Shown here: in pieces, positions 1 through 9,127 of the stretch
Layout of the letters: each line of letters begins with the position of its first letter
How positions within the stretch are numbered: position 1 is the stretch's first letter
DNA from: Paenibacillus doosanensis
GTDB lineage: Bacteria; Bacillota; Bacilli; Paenibacillales; NBRC-103111
NCBI RefSeq assembly: GCF_025060755.1
Contig: NZ_JANYUY010000006.1
Span: 62,001 to 126,000 of the forward strand
DNA length: 64,000 bases
Direction of reading: 5' to 3'
Notes under the pieces: model-generated
Database searches by the model: none
What the model was told of the DNA's origin: nothing
What the model saw: the letters and a program-made list of their open reading frames with translations, nothing else
Made by a program: the position numbers and the translations under genes

Positions 1-1
1 T

Positions 2-496
2 GCGCTGGCGGAGAAAGTGTTCGAGCGCTTGACGCCGAATCCAAGCCATTTCATGAGCCGTACCGTATCCTGTACCGGCAACGAGTTCTGCAACCTGGCT
101 GTGGTCGAAACCAAGCAGAGAGCCGTGCTCGTAGCCGAATATTTGGATGCCAACGTTGAATTGGACGAAGAGGTACGGATTCACTTCATCGGCTGCCCGA
201 ATGCCTGTGGTCAGAAGCATATCGCCGACATCGGCCTGCAAGGCGCGCTGGTAAAAACGCCGGAAGGCATGGTCGATGCCTTTGATATCGCCGTGGGCGG
301 TATTCTCGGACCGGGAGCCCAATTTAACCAAGTGCTCAAAGGACGCGTGAAAGGCGACAATGTCGGCCCTGTCCTTGCGCAATTGATCTTGTATTATAAA
401 GAAAACCGCAGCGAAGACGAGACGTTCAATCAATTCGTCAACCGTGTCGGCATTCCGGCTTTCCAGGACAAATTGACCTCCATTCTCGCCTCGTGA
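2..496 (+). CDS. Nitrite/sulfite reductase, C-terminal part (5' end outside the window)
   Basis: This is the 3' part of a siroheme/4Fe-4S reductase; the reading frame is open to the window edge, so the start is missing. Two cysteine motifs carry the call: a CTGNEFC motif and a GCPNACGQ motif about 40 residues later. Together these bind the 4Fe-4S cluster coupled to siroheme in assimilatory nitrite and sulfite reductases, which carry out six-electron reduction of nitrite to ammonium or sulfite to sulfide. The visible 160 or so residues cover the C-terminal siroheme-binding half and end at TGA 494-496. Nitrite and sulfite enzymes share these motifs, so the substrate cannot be decided here. Confidence 0.85.
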   Translation, partial: ALAEKVFERLTPNPSHFMSRTVSCTGNEFCNLAVVETKQRAVLVAEYLDANVELDEEVRIHFIGCPNACGQKHIADIGLQGALVKTPEGMVDAFDIAVGGILGPGAQFNQVLKGRVKGDNVGPVLAQLILYYKENRSEDETFNQFVNRVGIPAFQDKLTSILAS

Positions 497-533
497 GAAC
501 AGCGTCTACCGACGTGACGTCCTTATATAGATA

Positions 534-583
534 AACGGACAAGAGCCCCTTTCCACCCCGGTGGAGACGGGCTCTTGTCCGTT
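534..583. terminator. Long perfect inverted repeat after the reductase gene
   Basis: A 15-bp perfect inverted repeat (534-548 with 569-583, arm AACGGACAAGAGCCC) encloses a second 6-bp stem (552-557 with 560-565). It lies 37 bp after the reductase stop, between convergent genes. There is no T-run after either arm, so it may act as a bidirectional terminator or a 3'-end stabiliser. Confidence 0.6.
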
Positions 584-592
584 GAGAGAGCC

Positions 593-632
593 CAACAGGA
601 CTGCTTAAGATGCGACTTAGGCAGCCCTGTTG
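593..632. terminator. Second hairpin between reductase and uvrA
   Basis: Arms 593-609 and 616-632 (CAACAGG...CCTGTTG outer ends) pair over about 15 bp with two interruptions and a 6-nt loop. It lies 36 bp past the uvrA stop, so it is the likely end of uvrBA transcripts. No strong T-run follows on either strand. Confidence 0.5.
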
Positions 633-668
633 TATATTCATATGAAGCTCGGTTTAGTCCGGCATCCG

Positions 669-3551
669 CTACACTACGGCATTCTCCATCTGCTTCAGTC
701 GCTGCGCATAATCTTCGGATCTCGCCCGGTCCCGTTCCAAAATCGGCTTCAAGTAGCGGCCGGTATACGATCCATCTACTTTAACTACTTCCTCCGGCGT
801 ACCGGTAGCTACGATCGTGCCGCCTTTGCTTCCGCCTTCGGGTCCCAGATCGATCAAATAGTCCGCCGTTTTAATCACATCGAGATTATGCTCGATGACC
901 AGCACGCTATCGCCGTTCTCGACCAAACGATGCAGCACCTTCAACAGCCGGTCAATATCGTCGATATGAAGACCCGTCGTCGGCTCGTCAAGAATATAGA
1001 TCGTCTTGCCAGTGCTTCTCCGGTACAGCTCCGCTGCCAGCTTGACGCGCTGCGCTTCCCCACCCGACAGCGTCGTCGCCGGCTGGCCGAGGTTCATATA
1101 GCCCAGACCTACGTCCAGCAGCGTTTGAAGCTTGCGGTGAATACGCGGGATGTTTTTGAAAAACTCGCATGCATCCTCAATCGTCATATCCAATACTTCG
1201 GAAATATTTTTTCCTTTGTATTGAACCTCCAGCGTCTCCCGGTTATAGCGCTTGCCTTTGCAAACTTCGCACGGAACGTATACGTCGGGCAGAAAGTGCA
1301 TCTCGATCTTGATAATTCCATCCCCGCGGCAGGCTTCGCAGCGGCCGCCCTTCACATTGAAGCTGAAGCGGCCCTTCTTGTATCCGCGCACCTTGGCTTC
1401 ATTCGTAGCCGAATAAACGTCCCTTATATCGTCGAACACTCCCGTGTATGTTGCGGGATTGGAACGCGGAGTCCGTCCGATCGGCGACTGATCGATATCG
1501 ATAACCTTATCGACATGCTCCAGACCGACGAAATCGCGGTATTCTCCGGGGCGCACCTTGGCTCCGTTCAATTCTTTGGCCAATGTTTTATACAAAATTT
1601 CGTTAATTAGCGTACTTTTGCCCGAGCCGGACACGCCGGTCACGCAAGAGAACACGCCGAGCGGAATCTTAACGCTGACATTGCGCAGATTATTTTCCTT
1701 CGCCCCTTTAATTTCCAGCCATTTGCCGTTCGGCTTGCGTCGCTCGGCGGCTACCGGAATAAACCTCTTGCCGCTTAAATACAGCCCGGTTAACGATTCC
1801 GGATCTTCCATAATCTCCTTCGGCGTTCCTTGCGCTACGACCTTGCCTCCGTGAATACCGGCTCCCGGACCGATGTCGATAATGTAGTCGGCGGCCAGCA
1901 TTGTGTCCTCGTCGTGCTCGACAACGATCAAGGTGTTGCCGAGATCGCGCATATGTTCAAGCGTCTTGATCAAGCGGTCGTTATCCCGTTGATGCAGCCC
2001 GATGCTCGGCTCGTCCAGAATGTAGAGGACTCCCATCAGGCTGGAGCCGATTTGCGTGGCCAAGCGAATCCGCTGCGCCTCTCCCCCCGACAAAGTCCCG
2101 GCAGCCCGGTGCATCGTCAAATAATCCAAACCGACATTGACGAGAAAACCGAGCCGCGATTTGATTTCCTTCAAGATCAAATGCGCAATCTGCATCTCTC
2201 TATCGTTCAGCTGCAGCGTCTCGGCCCATTCCTGGGCGTCCCCGATCGACAGAGACGTCACATGAGCGATATTTTTACTATTAATCGTTACGGCCAGCGT
2301 TTCCGGTTTCAACCGTTGGCCTTTGCATTTGCCGCAAGGCTTGGAGCTCATATACGATTCGATATGCTCGCGAATGCCTTCGGAGAACGTATCGCGATAC
2401 CGGCGTTCAAGGTTAGGAATAATGCCTTCGAAGGCAACCATGGCTTCTTTCCTATGCCCCATATCGTTCTCGTACCGGAACCGCACCTTCTCTCCGCCGG
2501 TCCCGTACAAAAGCTTCTTCATCTGCTCGGAGGTCAATTCGGACACCGGAACGTTCTGAGGAATCCCGTAGTGCTCGCACACAGCAGCGAGAAACTGCGG
2601 ATAATAATTGGACGTACTGCCCGCCCATGCCTCGAATGCGCCCTCCTCAATCGATTGCTTCGGATTCGGAACGAGCAGATCCGGATCGACGATCATTTTG
2701 CTGCCGAGCCCGTCGCACTCCGGACAAGCCCCGAACGAGCTGTTGAAGGAAAACATTCTGGGCGCCAGCTCTTCTATGCTAAAGCCGCATTCCGGACAGG
2801 CCAAATTTTGGCTGAATAGCAGTTCCTCCTGTTCCATCACATCGACGATGACGCGGCCGCTCGCCAGCTTTAACGCCGTTTCGAGAGAATCGGCAAGCCG
2901 CGACTGCACGTCGGCCTTCACTACGATACGGTCGACGACGACTTCAATGCTATGCTTCTTGTTCTTGTCCAGCTCGATCTTCTCGGATAAGTCCATCACT
3001 TCCCCGTTGACGCGCACACGAACAAACCCTTGCTTCTGAATATCCGCAAGCAGCTTGGAATGCTCGCCCTTCCGACCGGAAACGATAGGGGCCAAAATTT
3101 GCAGGCGGGTCCGCTCCGGATATTCCATAATCCGGTCCACCATCTGCTCGACCGTCTGCGACGTAATCTCGATCTTATGCTCGGGGCAATGCGGCCGCCC
3201 GATACGGGCGAACAGCAAGCGCAAATAATCATAAATTTCCGTTACCGTTCCGACCGTGGAACGCGGGTTGCGGCTTGTCGTCTTCTGGTCGATGGAGATG
3301 GCCGGCGACAAGCCTTCGATAGAGTCGACGTCCGGCTTATCCATCTGTCCCAGAAACTGCCGGGCGTAGGCGGACAACGACTCGACGTATCTGCGCTGCC
3401 CTTCCGCATAAATCGTATCGAACGCCAGCGATGACTTACCCGAACCGCTGAGACCCGTCAGCACGACGAACTGATCGCGCGGTATCGTTACGTCAACATT
3501 TTTCAGATTGTGCGCTCTCGCGCCTTTAATGACAATATTGTCTCTTGCCAC
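669..3551 (-). CDS. uvrA: Excinuclease ABC subunit A
   Basis: UvrA is the damage-sensing ATPase dimer of nucleotide excision repair; it loads UvrB on lesions. Two ABC modules are visible: Walker [10 protein letters not shown] near the N-terminus and GVSGSGKST in the second half, each with an LSGGEAQR signature. Zinc-binding cysteine sets include CPEC...CPEC, CGKC and CEAC...CEVC. I chose the GTG at 3551 (reading [15 protein letters not shown]) because UvrA proteins begin here; it gives 960 aa, the usual size. An in-frame ATG at 3623 would add 24 atypical residues. It follows uvrB on the same strand as a uvrBA unit, about 290 bp downstream with a terminator-like hairpin between them. Confidence 0.97.
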   Translation of the reverse strand: MARDNIVIKGARAHNLKNVDVTIPRDQFVVLTGLSGSGKSSLAFDTIYAEGQRRYVESLSAYARQFLGQMDKPDVDSIEGLSPAISIDQKTTSRNPRSTVGTVTEIYDYLRLLFARIGRPHCPEHKIEITSQTVEQMVDRIMEYPERTRLQILAPIVSGRKGEHSKLLADIQKQGFVRVRVNGEVMDLSEKIELDKNKKHSIEVVVDRIVVKADVQSRLADSLETALKLASGRVIVDVMEQEELLFSQNLACPECGFSIEELAPRMFSFNSSFGACPECDGLGSKMIVDPDLLVPNPKQSIEEGAFEAWAGSTSNYYPQFLAAVCEHYGIPQNVPVSELTSEQMKKLLYGTGGEKVRFRYENDMGHRKEAMVAFEGIIPNLERRYRDTFSEGIREHIESYMSSKPCGKCKGQRLKPETLAVTINSKNIAHVTSLSIGDAQEWAETLQLNDREMQIAHLILKEIKSRLGFLVNVGLDYLTMHRAAGTLSGGEAQRIRLATQIGSSLMGVLYILDEPSIGLHQRDNDRLIKTLEHMRDLGNTLIVVEHDEDTMLAADYIIDIGPGAGIHGGKVVAQGTPKEIMEDPESLTGLYLSGKRFIPVAAERRKPNGKWLEIKGAKENNLRNVSVKIPLGVFSCVTGVSGSGKSTLINEILYKTLAKELNGAKVRPGEYRDFVGLEHVDKVIDIDQSPIGRTPRSNPATYTGVFDDIRDVYSATNEAKVRGYKKGRFSFNVKGGRCEACRGDGIIKIEMHFLPDVYVPCEVCKGKRYNRETLEVQYKGKNISEVLDMTIEDACEFFKNIPRIHRKLQTLLDVGLGYMNLGQPATTLSGGEAQRVKLAAELYRRSTGKTIYILDEPTTGLHIDDIDRLLKVLHRLVENGDSVLVIEHNLDVIKTADYLIDLGPEGGSKGGTIVATGTPEEVVKVDGSYTGRYLKPILERDRARSEDYAQRLKQMENAVV

Positions 3552-3770
3552 TTGCCTGCCACCATCCTTCTTCGTTTCCCAGAGCCGACGGATTCGCTTC
3601 CCGTTCAACCGGACGGAGTACATCCGGCCCCGGAATTATCTATCGTTATCAACCCGCCTTAAAGCGGGTGCCCATCTCATCATTATAACCACTAAAAGCG
3701 TGGTGAAAAACGCCGACTGCGTATGTCAAAGCAAGTATCATCCGATCGCTGCCCAACCCCGGATTTCCGG

Positions 3771-3798
3771 AAAAAAAGGAGAACATTACGGCTTCTCC
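3771..3798 (-). terminator. Intrinsic terminator after uvrB
   Basis: On the minus strand GGAGAA, a 9-nt loop, TTCTCC and then seven T residues form a short intrinsic terminator 44 bp past the uvrB stop. With only a 6-bp stem it may be leaky, letting some transcripts run on into uvrA. Confidence 0.6.
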
Positions 3799-3841
3799 AG
3801 ATTGCTCCCGCTTGGCGATCGCAGCTTTCTCACCCGGGTTT

Positions 3842-5839
3842 CTACAGCTCGGCTTTTAACTCCATGACCGCATCGCGCAGCTCAGCGGCCCGTTCAAACT
3901 GCAAATTTTTGGCCGCTTCTTTCATCTCGGCCTCCAAGCGTTCGATCATCGACATCCGATCCTTCTTCGACATCTTGGTCTGCTTGATATCGGTCAAGTA
4001 GTCCGCCTTTTGCTCCGCTACCTTGACGGCTTCGATCACATCGCGCACTTTTTTCTGGATCGTCTGCGGCGTGATGCCGTGCTTCTCGTTGTAAGCTATC
4101 TGAATGCCGCGGCGGCGCTCGGTCTCGCGAATCGCTTTATCCATCGAATCGGTGATTTTGTCGCCGTACATAATGACCCGTCCGCTCGCATTCCGAGCCG
4201 CGCGGCCTATCGTTTGGATCAGCGAGCGTTCCGCGCGCAGGAAGCCTTCCTTATCCGCATCGAGAATCGCCACCAGCGATACTTCCGGAAGATCGAGGCC
4301 TTCGCGGAGCAGGTTGATCCCGACCAGCACGTGGAAGGTGCCGAGCCGGAGCTCCCGCAAAATTTGCATCCGCTCCAGCGTCTTAATATCCGAATGCAGA
4401 TAGCGAACCTTAATGCCGACCTCTTTCAAGTAATCGGTCAAATCTTCGGCCATCTTCTTCGTCAGGGTCGTGACGAGAACCCGCTCATCCTTGCGGATGC
4501 GGTCGTGAATTTCCCCGAGCATGTCATCGATCTGCCCTTTCGTCGGACGAACCTCGATAATCGGGTCGAGCAAGCCGGTAGGACGAATGATCTGTTCGAC
4601 CATCTCCGGACAATGCTCCATCTCGTAAGGACCCGGGGTCGCCGAAATGAACAGCGCCTGAGTTACCTTACGCTCGAACTCCTCAAACCGCAGCGGCCGG
4701 TTATCCATCGCCGACGGAAGACGGAAGCCGTGCTCTACGAGCACTTCCTTCCGCGCCCGGTCGCCGTTGTACATCGCCCGGATCTGCGGTATGGTCGCAT
4801 GCGATTCGTCGATGACGATCAGCATATCGTCCGGGAAATAATCGAATAGCGTATAAGGCGTCGCTCCCCGCTCCCGGAACGTCAGCGGTCCCGAATAGTT
4901 CTCGATGCCGGAGCAGAATCCCATCTCCTGCATCATCTCGATGTCATAACGGGTACGCTGTTCAAGCCGCTGAGCCTCCAGCAGCTTGCCGTTCTCGCGC
5001 AGCTCCGCAAGCCGTTCCTCCAGCTCGCGCTCGATGTTCACGAGCGCCCGCTTCATCGTATCCTCATGGGTTACGAAGTGAGACGCCGGGAAAATCGCGA
5101 TATGATCGCGCTCGCCGAGGATTTCCCCGGTCAGCACGTCGATCTCCGTAATCCGCTCGATTTCGTCTCCGAACAGCTCGACCCTGACGGCATGTTCGCT
5201 GTTCGATGCCGGGAAAATCTCGACGACGTCGCCGCGAACGCGGAACGTCCCGCGAACGAAGTTGATGTCGTTGCGCTGATATTGGATATCGATCAGCCGG
5301 TGCAGGATCTCGTTGCGCGGCCGCTCCATTCCCGTGCGCAGCGAGAGCACGAGATTGCGGTATTCCGTAGGCGAACCCAAGCCGTATATGCAAGACACGC
5401 TGGCCACGATAATGACGTCGCGGCGCTCGAATAACGAGCTGGTCGCGGAGTGGCGAAGCTTGTCGATCTCGTCGTTGATGCTCGAATCCTTCTCAATAAA
5501 CGTATCGGACGAAGGAATATACGCCTCCGGCTGATAGTAATCGTAATAACTGACGAAATATTCAACCGCATTGTTCGGGAAAAACTCCTTCAATTCACTG
5601 CACAGCTGCGCGGCCAGCGTCTTGTTGTGGGCTATCAGCAGCGTCGGCCGGTTCAGCGCGGCAATCACCTGCGCGGCGGTAAAGGTCTTGCCCGTACCCG
5701 TCGCTCCAAGCAGCGTCTGATGCTTCTTCCCCGCCCGTATGCCTGCCACGAGCTGCTCGATCGCCTTCGGCTGATCTCCTTGCGGAGAAAAATCCGAGAC
5801 CAGCTCAAAGCGCTTGTCACTCATCCTCACTTCGTTCAT
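3842..5839 (-). CDS. uvrB: Excinuclease ABC subunit B
   Basis: UvrB is the helicase-like central subunit of excision repair; it verifies damage and recruits UvrC. The 665-aa protein has Walker A GATGTGKT near residue 45, the aromatic beta-hairpin region ([13 protein letters not shown]) used for strand separation, helicase motifs including DESH and the arginine-finger region QTIGRAARN, and a C-terminal UVR motif ([11 protein letters not shown]) that contacts UvrC. The ATG at 5839 follows GGGTGATGAA at good spacing; an ATG five codons in lacks spacing from an SD. The promoter at 5955-6002 carries an SOS box, so damage induction via LexA (DinR) is expected. Confidence 0.97.
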   Translation of the reverse strand: MNEVRMSDKRFELVSDFSPQGDQPKAIEQLVAGIRAGKKHQTLLGATGTGKTFTAAQVIAALNRPTLLIAHNKTLAAQLCSELKEFFPNNAVEYFVSYYDYYQPEAYIPSSDTFIEKDSSINDEIDKLRHSATSSLFERRDVIIVASVSCIYGLGSPTEYRNLVLSLRTGMERPRNEILHRLIDIQYQRNDINFVRGTFRVRGDVVEIFPASNSEHAVRVELFGDEIERITEIDVLTGEILGERDHIAIFPASHFVTHEDTMKRALVNIERELEERLAELRENGKLLEAQRLEQRTRYDIEMMQEMGFCSGIENYSGPLTFRERGATPYTLFDYFPDDMLIVIDESHATIPQIRAMYNGDRARKEVLVEHGFRLPSAMDNRPLRFEEFERKVTQALFISATPGPYEMEHCPEMVEQIIRPTGLLDPIIEVRPTKGQIDDMLGEIHDRIRKDERVLVTTLTKKMAEDLTDYLKEVGIKVRYLHSDIKTLERMQILRELRLGTFHVLVGINLLREGLDLPEVSLVAILDADKEGFLRAERSLIQTIGRAARNASGRVIMYGDKITDSMDKAIRETERRRGIQIAYNEKHGITPQTIQKKVRDVIEAVKVAEQKADYLTDIKQTKMSKKDRMSMIERLEAEMKEAAKNLQFERAAELRDAVMELKAEL

Positions 5840-5954
5840 TTCATCACCCGTCCATTGAAAAAGATCGCCTTCTATAAACTTTTGCCTGAATGTATCCGAT
5901 AAATACTATGCGTCACTCGACGCAGGTTGACTCCGTTCGACTTTTTCCTCTATA

Positions 5955-6002
5955 GGAATGTTTGTTCCCATATATTATACCTTTTTTCGGCTATTGTTGC
6001 AA
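5955..6002 (-). promoter_or_regulatory. uvrB promoter with LexA/SOS box over the start site
   Basis: Minus-strand promoter: -35 TTGCAA (6002-5997), 17-bp spacer, -10 TATAAT (5979-5974). Immediately downstream is GGAACAAACATTCC (5968-5955), which matches the Bacillus SOS box CGAACRNRYGTTYC at 12 of 14 positions. A LexA dimer here would cover the transcription start. The box match and promoter are visible; LexA control is inferred. Confidence 0.75.
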
Positions 6003-6102
6003 ACTCCTAAAGCTTCCTCATATTAGTATTTTGCAGCCGCTGAAGGAACGGGACCTTACGCAAATACGTTTATCATTTATTCGAACTAGGGGTGGTACAA
6101 AG

Positions 6103-6894
6103 GTGGATTTGACAACGATTATAGGTCTCGTAATTGGCCTCGGAGCCTTGGTGGGCGGTTATATGTGGGATGGCGGCCATCTGTCGGCCCTCGTCGTGCC
6201 AAGCGCCATGCTGATTATTTTCGGAGGCACCATCGGGGCGATCTGCATCAGCTTTCCGATGTCCCGCCTGAAGGAAGTCGGCAAAGCGCTCAAAATGGCT
6301 TTTACAGAGAACAAAAGAGAGCCTGGAGCGATTATCGACGAGCTTGTCGACATGGCGACCGTTGCGAGAAGAGAAGGGGTTCTGGCGCTGGAGCAGCGCG
6401 CGCAAGAACATTCGAATACATTTTTGCGAGACGGTCTGATGATGGTCGTCGACGGCACCGATCCCGAACTGACGCGTCAAATCCTTGAGCTCGAAATGGA
6501 TGCGCTGGAGCATCATCATGAAGGCTGGGCCAAAATATTCGAAGCGGCCGGCGGCTTCGCCCCTTCCATGGGGATCATCGGCACGGTTATGGGCCTGATT
6601 CACGTTCTGGGCAACTTATCCGATCCGGGCACGCTGGGGCCCGCTATTGCGGTTGCCTTCACGGCCACGCTGTACGGCGTCTCGTCCGCCAACGTAATTT
6701 ATTTGCCTATCGCGCAAAAAATCAAGATTCGCAGCAAAGAGCAGATTTCCGATATGGAACTGATGCTGGAAGGCATCCTCGCGCTGCAGGCGGGTGAAAA
6801 TCCGCAGCTCATCAAGAAGAAGCTGAACTCCTTCCTGCACCAAGACCATAAGAAAGCCGAAGGCGAAGGTGATAACGGTGGCGAGGAAAACTAA
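6103..6894 (+). CDS. motA: Flagellar stator protein MotA
   Basis: MotA with MotB forms the ion-conducting stator that turns the flagellar rotor. The 263-aa protein has the usual four membrane segments: two near the N-terminus (IIGLVIGLGALVGGYM; LVVPSAMLIIFGG), a cytoplasmic loop with charged rotor-contact residues, then two more (from FAPSMGIIGTVMGLI onward). The proline-containing FAPSMGIIGTVMG segment is typical. I chose GTG at 6103 because AGGGGTGG lies 7 nt upstream and the protein then begins VDLTTIIGLV like other MotA proteins; the longer frame from 5962 is leader. It overlaps motB by 17 nt, so translation is probably coupled. Confidence 0.95.
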   Translation: MDLTTIIGLVIGLGALVGGYMWDGGHLSALVVPSAMLIIFGGTIGAICISFPMSRLKEVGKALKMAFTENKREPGAIIDELVDMATVARREGVLALEQRAQEHSNTFLRDGLMMVVDGTDPELTRQILELEMDALEHHHEGWAKIFEAAGGFAPSMGIIGTVMGLIHVLGNLSDPGTLGPAIAVAFTATLYGVSSANVIYLPIAQKIKIRSKEQISDMELMLEGILALQAGENPQLIKKKLNSFLHQDHKKAEGEGDNGGEEN

Positions 6895-7639
6895 GAAGCA
6901 CGCGGATCACGAAAATCACGAACGATGGCTGATCACATACGCCGACTTGATCACATTGCTGCTGATCTTTTTCGTCATCATGTACGCCATGAGCAAGATC
7001 GATAACGAGAAATATCAGGTGCTGGCCTCGGCCCTCAGCTTCGAATTCAAAAAAGCGGAAACCGTCATGCCGCAAGGACAAGGCGTTCTCGGGCAAGTAA
7101 GTACCGCTAAAGCGCGGGACGGCGAGAAAACCGAGGACGACGAGAAGGATAAGAAGGAAAAGGAAGAGCGGGAACGCGAGAAGCAGCTCGAAGACCTGCT
7201 CGCCAAAGTTCAGATGTACATCGAGGAGCAAAATCTGCAGGCTCAAGTATCCGCAGCCGACACGCCGCGAGGGGTCGCCGTTACGCTGAAAGATTTATTC
7301 CTGTTCGACCTGGGCAAAGCCGAGCTTAAGAAGGAAGCTTACCCGGTCTTGAACCAGCTCGCTACCCTGTTCCCTACTCTGAATGCCACGATCAGTATCG
7401 AAGGACACACGGATAATTTGCCGCTTGCTACCGGTTCGCTGTACAAGGACAACTGGGGTTTGTCCAACGAACGGTCGTTGTCGGTTCTCCGCTACTTCGT
7501 CTATAACGAAGGGATGGACCCGAAGAAGTTCATCTCTACCGGCTATGCCGATACGCGCCCGGTTGCCGATAACGATACGCCCGAGAACCGCTCCAAAAAC
7601 CGCCGCGTCGAAATCGTCGTGCTGCGCGATAAGGACTAA
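6878..7639 (+). CDS. motB: Flagellar motor protein MotB
   Basis: MotB anchors the stator to peptidoglycan and provides the channel aspartate. After a basic start (VARKTKKH) a single membrane helix contains YADLITLLLIFF, whose Asp is the ion-binding residue. A highly charged Lys/Glu linker follows at about residues 80-110, then an OmpA/MotB peptidoglycan-binding domain with ISIEGHTDN and NRRVEIVV motifs. GTG 6878 has AAGGTGA at correct distance and gives the family start (MARKxKKH); GTG 6869 is a weaker alternative. The Asp channel residue does not by itself settle proton versus sodium coupling. Confidence 0.95.
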   Translation: MARKTKKHADHENHERWLITYADLITLLLIFFVIMYAMSKIDNEKYQVLASALSFEFKKAETVMPQGQGVLGQVSTAKARDGEKTEDDEKDKKEKEEREREKQLEDLLAKVQMYIEEQNLQAQVSAADTPRGVAVTLKDLFLFDLGKAELKKEAYPVLNQLATLFPTLNATISIEGHTDNLPLATGSLYKDNWGLSNERSLSVLRYFVYNEGMDPKKFISTGYADTRPVADNDTPENRSKNRRVEIVVLRDKD

Positions 7640-7642
7640 ACG

Positions 7643-7676
7643 AAAAGCTGCCGGAGAACATTCCGACAGCTTTTTT
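7643..7676. terminator. Bidirectional terminator between motB and minJ
   Basis: The stem AAAAGCTG-CCGGA with TCCG-ACAGCTTTT (one mismatch) and a short loop is followed by T residues on the plus strand. The reverse strand also reads as a hairpin followed by TTTT. It sits between convergent genes. Confidence 0.8.
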
Positions 7677-7700
7677 GCTATTCCGCTTCGGCGGCCTGCC

Positions 7701-8987
7701 CTACATCGGCTTCGTTCCCGAAGGCTTGCTTGCAATGCCGACCAGTTTTTTCCTCATATAGGCGATAATATGCGTCTGCTTCTCTTCCGCGTAATACAGC
7801 GCATCCTGATCGGGCGCCAGCAAAATGCCGAGCTGATGATGCTCCCCGGAGAAGATGGCGCGCTTGAGGAACTTGCTCTCCCCTTCGAGATTAAGCACCT
7901 CCAGCTTGCAAAAGGCCGAATTGACCTGCATCGCCTGATGCAGCTCCTGCTTCGTCTTCACGGGAAACCCGTTCACCTTATGCAAAATTTCGCCCGGCAC
8001 GATCCCGAGCTCTTCCGCCGCGCTGCCCGGCAGTACGCCCAGCACCTTGAGCCCCCTGCCGTCATGGACGAAGATCGGGCTGCGCCGCGATTCGTCATAG
8101 CGGCTGTACCACAGCAGCGCTTCATGGAGCAGAATGCACAGCAGCGACGCGACAAGCGTCAGAACCGGCCACAGATAGGCCAACAACGCCAGCAGCAGAA
8201 CGGCCAGCGCGTAGACGATCAGCATGCGCGAAGTCATCCGCACCTTCTCCTGCGGGCGTCTGGACATCGTCATTTCGGCAAAGCCGATCATGACCGGAAA
8301 GCCGACGATCGCCCAGCCGCCGCTCCAGAGGTCGCCGCCGAGCAGCGGCGTCCATGGCAGAGCTATCGCGCTGCCGCCCTGCACGGGAACGAGCAGAAAC
8401 AGCGCTACCGGCCAAAATCCCTGGAGATGATAGCCGCCGACAATTTTACCCCGTTTGCCTCCATAGAACATCGGCGTAGCCGTCCGAGTCCCCTGTATCC
8501 TCACCAGTACCGCCTCTACCAGATGCAGAACGGCTGCCAGCGCCAAGAGCGACGGCATGTTTAAACCGGCTACCGCCTCCGCCAGCTGCCGCGGCACGGC
8601 ATCGGCCAATGCGGGGATAGCGAGAAATAACACATGCACGATACCGATCGCTCCAATGGCATACGCCCAACACAGAAAGCGCACCCGGAACAAAATGAAT
8701 ACCAGCGATACGATCCACAGCAGAATCACCGCATCGACCGTAAGAGTCGCTCCTACTGCCGCCATCAGCACCGAAGCCAGAATGCCTCCGATCCAGCCCC
8801 ACAGGAGCGCCCGCCACGTCTCGGAAATCAGCGAATGGAGCTTGGTGTGAAACAGTTTGCGCTCGAACATAATTTGCCGGCGGTACTGCAAAACAATCAA
8901 TAAGATACCTATGTAGTAAAACGGGTGAATGAGCAACTGGAACAGGGCGTGAAGCCCTTGTTTTGCCACTTCCAACAATACGGTCAT
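7701..8987 (-). CDS. minJ: PDZ-domain polytopic membrane protein, MinJ-like
   Basis: MinJ bridges DivIVA and MinD at cell poles and division sites in Bacillus. This 428-aa protein has a hydrophobic N-terminal two thirds with about seven or eight membrane segments. A C-terminal PDZ domain follows at about residues 290-390 (GLKVLGVLPGSAAEELGIVPGEILHKVNGFPV). Architecture matches, and the position beside ctpB and ftsEX matches B. subtilis, where minJ (yvjD) lies by ctpB. The ATG at 8987 has AAGGAG 7 nt upstream and is preferred over the ATG six codons earlier. The swrA gene that separates ctpB and minJ in B. subtilis is absent. Identity as MinJ is inferred from synteny plus domain layout. Confidence 0.75.
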   Translation of the reverse strand: MTVLLEVAKQGLHALFQLLIHPFYYIGILLIVLQYRRQIMFERKLFHTKLHSLISETWRALLWGWIGGILASVLMAAVGATLTVDAVILLWIVSLVFILFRVRFLCWAYAIGAIGIVHVLFLAIPALADAVPRQLAEAVAGLNMPSLLALAAVLHLVEAVLVRIQGTRTATPMFYGGKRGKIVGGYHLQGFWPVALFLLVPVQGGSAIALPWTPLLGGDLWSGGWAIVGFPVMIGFAEMTMSRRPQEKVRMTSRMLIVYALAVLLLALLAYLWPVLTLVASLLCILLHEALLWYSRYDESRRSPIFVHDGRGLKVLGVLPGSAAEELGIVPGEILHKVNGFPVKTKQELHQAMQVNSAFCKLEVLNLEGESKFLKRAIFSGEHHQLGILLAPDQDALYYAEEKQTHIIAYMRKKLVGIASKPSGTKPM

Positions 8988-9026
8988 CGGGCTGCTCCTT
9001 CGCATTTATAATCGTTCTTGGCAAAC

Positions 9027-9067
9027 AAAAAAAGGCAAGAAGGCTGGTCTCCCAACCTTGTTACCTT
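9027..9067 (-). terminator. Intrinsic terminator after ctpB
   Basis: On the minus strand a 16-bp imperfect stem (outer arms AAGGTAAC and TTGCCTT, with G-U pairs) and a 4-nt loop precede seven T residues. It lies 61 bp past the ctpB stop and ends the ftsEX-to-ctpB transcript before minJ. Confidence 0.85.
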
Positions 9068-9127
9068 TTCGACGCCTGAAGGCGAATCTCCTTCTATCCC
9101 CGCATTTTTCCAAACTTGGGAAGAAGC

